A stretch of DNA of 64,000 nt from Xanthobacter oligotrophicus (GTDB taxonomy: Bacteria; Pseudomonadota; Alphaproteobacteria; Rhizobiales; Xanthobacteraceae): the NCBI RefSeq assembly GCF_008364685.1, contig NZ_VTTL01000001.1, positions 124,001 through 188,000 on the forward strand, in the 5' to 3' direction. The notes beneath the pieces were generated by a model. The model was not told where the DNA came from. It ran no database searches and worked only from the letters and a program-made list of their open reading frames with translations. Below, in pieces: positions 62,747-64,000 of the stretch (the stretch's first letter is position 1; every line of letters starts with the position of its first letter). The translations under genes were made by a program, and so were the position numbers.

Positions 62747-63276
62747 GCCAGTCCAATGCGGACCTGAGCCTGCTCGGCGTCTTCTCGCTCCTGTCCCTGC
62801 TGGCCATCGGCGGCGGCACGGCGGTGCTGCCGGAGATGAAGTCGCTCACGGTGGACGCCCACCAGTGGATCACCGACGGCCAGTTCCGCGACATCTACGC
62901 CCTCGGCCAGGTGGCGCCGGGGCCTAACATGCTGATGGTGATCGTCATCGGCTATCACGTGGCAGGCACCCCGGGGGCGCTCATCGCTTTCACCGGCTTC
63001 TTCCTGCCGGCCTCGACCCTCGCCCTGGGCGCGTCCCGGCTGTGGAACCACTTTGAGGGATCGGCGTGGCGGCTGGCCCTGCAGAATGCGCTGGCGCCCA
63101 TCGTGGTGGGCCTCATGGCGGCGGGCATGATCGCCATCGCCCGCACCGCCATCACCGGCACCGAGACCACGCTGCTGGCCATTGCGGTGTTCGGGCTCGT
63201 CTATTTCGGGCCGAAGATCAACCCGGCGCTGCTCATCCTCGCCGGCGGAGCGGTGGGCTACCTGACGCTGCCGTAG
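62743..63276 (+). CDS. chromate transporter, short-chain subunit 2
   Basis: This 177-residue partner has LLGVFSLLSLLAIGGGTAVLPEMKSL, WITDGQFRDIYALGQVAPGPNMLMVIVIGYHVAGTPGAL and a C-terminal set of helices. It is the second CHR half and overlaps the first by ATGA. Together they have about ten helices, equal to one long-chain ChrA. Confidence 0.9.
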   Translation: MSQSNADLSLLGVFSLLSLLAIGGGTAVLPEMKSLTVDAHQWITDGQFRDIYALGQVAPGPNMLMVIVIGYHVAGTPGALIAFTGFFLPASTLALGASRLWNHFEGSAWRLALQNALAPIVVGLMAAGMIAIARTAITGTETTLLAIAVFGLVYFGPKINPALLILAGGAVGYLTLP

Positions 63277-63305
63277 GCGCGCCGCAAGCAAGCGGCGCCA
63301 CCCAC

Positions 63306-63860
63306 CTACTTGCCGGAAAAGACCGGGTGCGCCACCCGGTCGCCGGCCTTGATGCCGAGCTTGCGGGCCTGGCCGCCCGCGATCTCCAGCACCGCCCGTA
63401 CCGGCTCGCCTGAGGAGATGGTCTCGGTGGAGAGCGGGGTGGTCATGGCGGCGATGCGGGCGATGCTCCCGTCCGCCCGGATGAATAGCATGTCGAGGGG
63501 GATATAGGTATTCTTCATCCACATGTAGACGGGCTGATCCACCTTGAAGTCGAACAGCATGCCCGACCGCTCGCCCAGCGACTTGCGATACATGAGGCCG
63601 GTGGTGCGCTGCTCGTCGGTGCGGGCGACCTCCACCTCGAATGTGACGACGCCCTTGGACGACGCGATCTCCAGCGCCTCGAGGCCGGCGGCCTGCTCCG
63701 TCGAGGCCGGCCCCGCCAGCGCCGGCGCAAGGGGCGAAAGGGCAAGCGCGAGGCCGAGAATCATCCGGGTAGGAATCGCTCGGCCGCGACCCGCGCGGCC
63801 CAAAATTCCACGACCCGTCGGCGCGGTGGCCGCGCCGGTTTTCACGATGGCAAATGGCAT
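63306..63860 (-). CDS. DUF192 family exported protein
   Basis: 184 residues with a long basic N-region and hydrophobic MILGLALALSPLAPALAG, and then DUF192: VEVARTDEQRTTGLMYRKSLGERSGMLFDF, VYMWMKNTYIPLDMLFIRADG and GEPVRAVLEIAGGQARKLGIKAGD. The family function is unknown. It begins two bases after the cold-shock gene stop, so it is probably translationally coupled. A start at 63764 is the alternative. Confidence 0.88.
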   Translation of the reverse strand: MPFAIVKTGAATAPTGRGILGRAGRGRAIPTRMILGLALALSPLAPALAGPASTEQAAGLEALEIASSKGVVTFEVEVARTDEQRTTGLMYRKSLGERSGMLFDFKVDQPVYMWMKNTYIPLDMLFIRADGSIARIAAMTTPLSTETISSGEPVRAVLEIAGGQARKLGIKAGDRVAHPVFSGK

Positions 63861-63862
63861 GA

Positions 63863-64000
63863 TCAGTTGTTCCCGCTGGGTCCGGTATCGGCCTTCACTT
63901 CGGCGGCCATGAGGCCCTTGTCCCCGTCGCCATAGCGCACCATCACCGTCTGGCCCGGCCGAAGCTCGGTGAGGCCGTGGCGGCGCAGCGTCTCCATATG
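63863..64000 (-). CDS. cold-shock-domain protein, C-terminal part only
   Basis: The last 45 codons of a gene continuing beyond the window. METLRRHGLTELRPGQTVMV, followed by RYGDGDKGLMAAEVKA, is the C-terminal end of a cold-shock domain of the two-domain or Rhizobiales CspA type. Its stop lies two bases before the DUF192 ATG, an arrangement common in Rhizobiales. Confidence 0.85.
   Translation of the reverse strand, partial: HMETLRRHGLTELRPGQTVMVRYGDGDKGLMAAEVKADTGPSGNN

Noticed and set aside
62120-63276. A frameshifted single long chrA.
   Set aside because: The two halves overlap by an ATGA start-stop, each has its own start, and paired short-chain CHR genes are a known arrangement.

Overview
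The window is GC-rich, densely coded chromosomal DNA from an alphaproteobacterium. The gene families (a HmuQ-type heme oxygenase, plant-type gamma-glutamylcysteine synthetase, a NDUFS4-like complex I subunit, a K+-independent membrane pyrophosphatase, Rhizobiales-style intergenic palindromes) point to Rhizobiales. A NicAB / 6-hydroxynicotinate reductase / enamidase locus suggests Xanthobacteraceae near Azorhizobium or Xanthobacter. The genus is an inference. No phage, transposase or CRISPR array is visible.

Layout. 1-4750 (-): outer-membrane assembly pair TamA and TamB, with TamB cut by the window edge. 5133-6821 (+): Na+/phosphate symporter. 7090-10361 (-): peroxide-defence block ahpC, ahpF, oxyR, with a near-canonical OxyR tetramer site upstream of ahpC. 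10793-27179: nicotinate region. One arm (-) holds 6-hydroxynicotinate reductase, a UPF0280 protein, two tandem DUF1185 paralogues, a branched-chain-type ABC importer with a fused LivH-LivM permease, and a MarR regulator. The other arm (+) holds nicAB, a 7Fe ferredoxin, a ferredoxin-NADP reductase and enamidase. Similar palindromic operators stand before the hnr arm, before the ferredoxin gene and, more weakly, before enamidase.

27184-43678: mostly housekeeping genes (EamA exporter, gshA, kdsA, guanidinium exporter gdx behind a guanidine-II riboswitch, VOC protein, pyrG, secG, a lipoprotein, a divergent M23 protein, hppA, a giant AsmA-like protein, a Bcp peroxiredoxin). 43803-49494: heme acquisition (hmuTUV divergent from a TonB receptor and an IsdG/HmuQ-type heme oxygenase). 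49694-57009: M32 carboxypeptidase, a MarR-DUF1398 pair, a YCII-ECF42 sigma pair, a VOC protein and an ArsR-controlled Atm1-type exporter. 57170-64000: LOG-family hydrolase, a candidate 26-residue membrane peptide, tRNA-Arg(TCT), a complex I accessory subunit, tRNA-Pro(TGG), small unknowns, an outer-membrane channel, a CYTH/TTM-like unknown, a split chromate transporter, a DUF192 protein and the tail of a cold-shock-domain protein.

The most notable system is the nicotinate locus. It joins an aerobic-type cytochrome-linked nicotinate hydroxylase (NicAB) to the reductive ring-opening chemistry known from anaerobic Eubacterium. An NADPH-Fpr-FdI relay is a plausible source of low-potential electrons, and an ApbE-fold protein sits beside the reductase, whose anaerobic homologue carries covalent flavin. 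This is read from sequence only; no database search was run.
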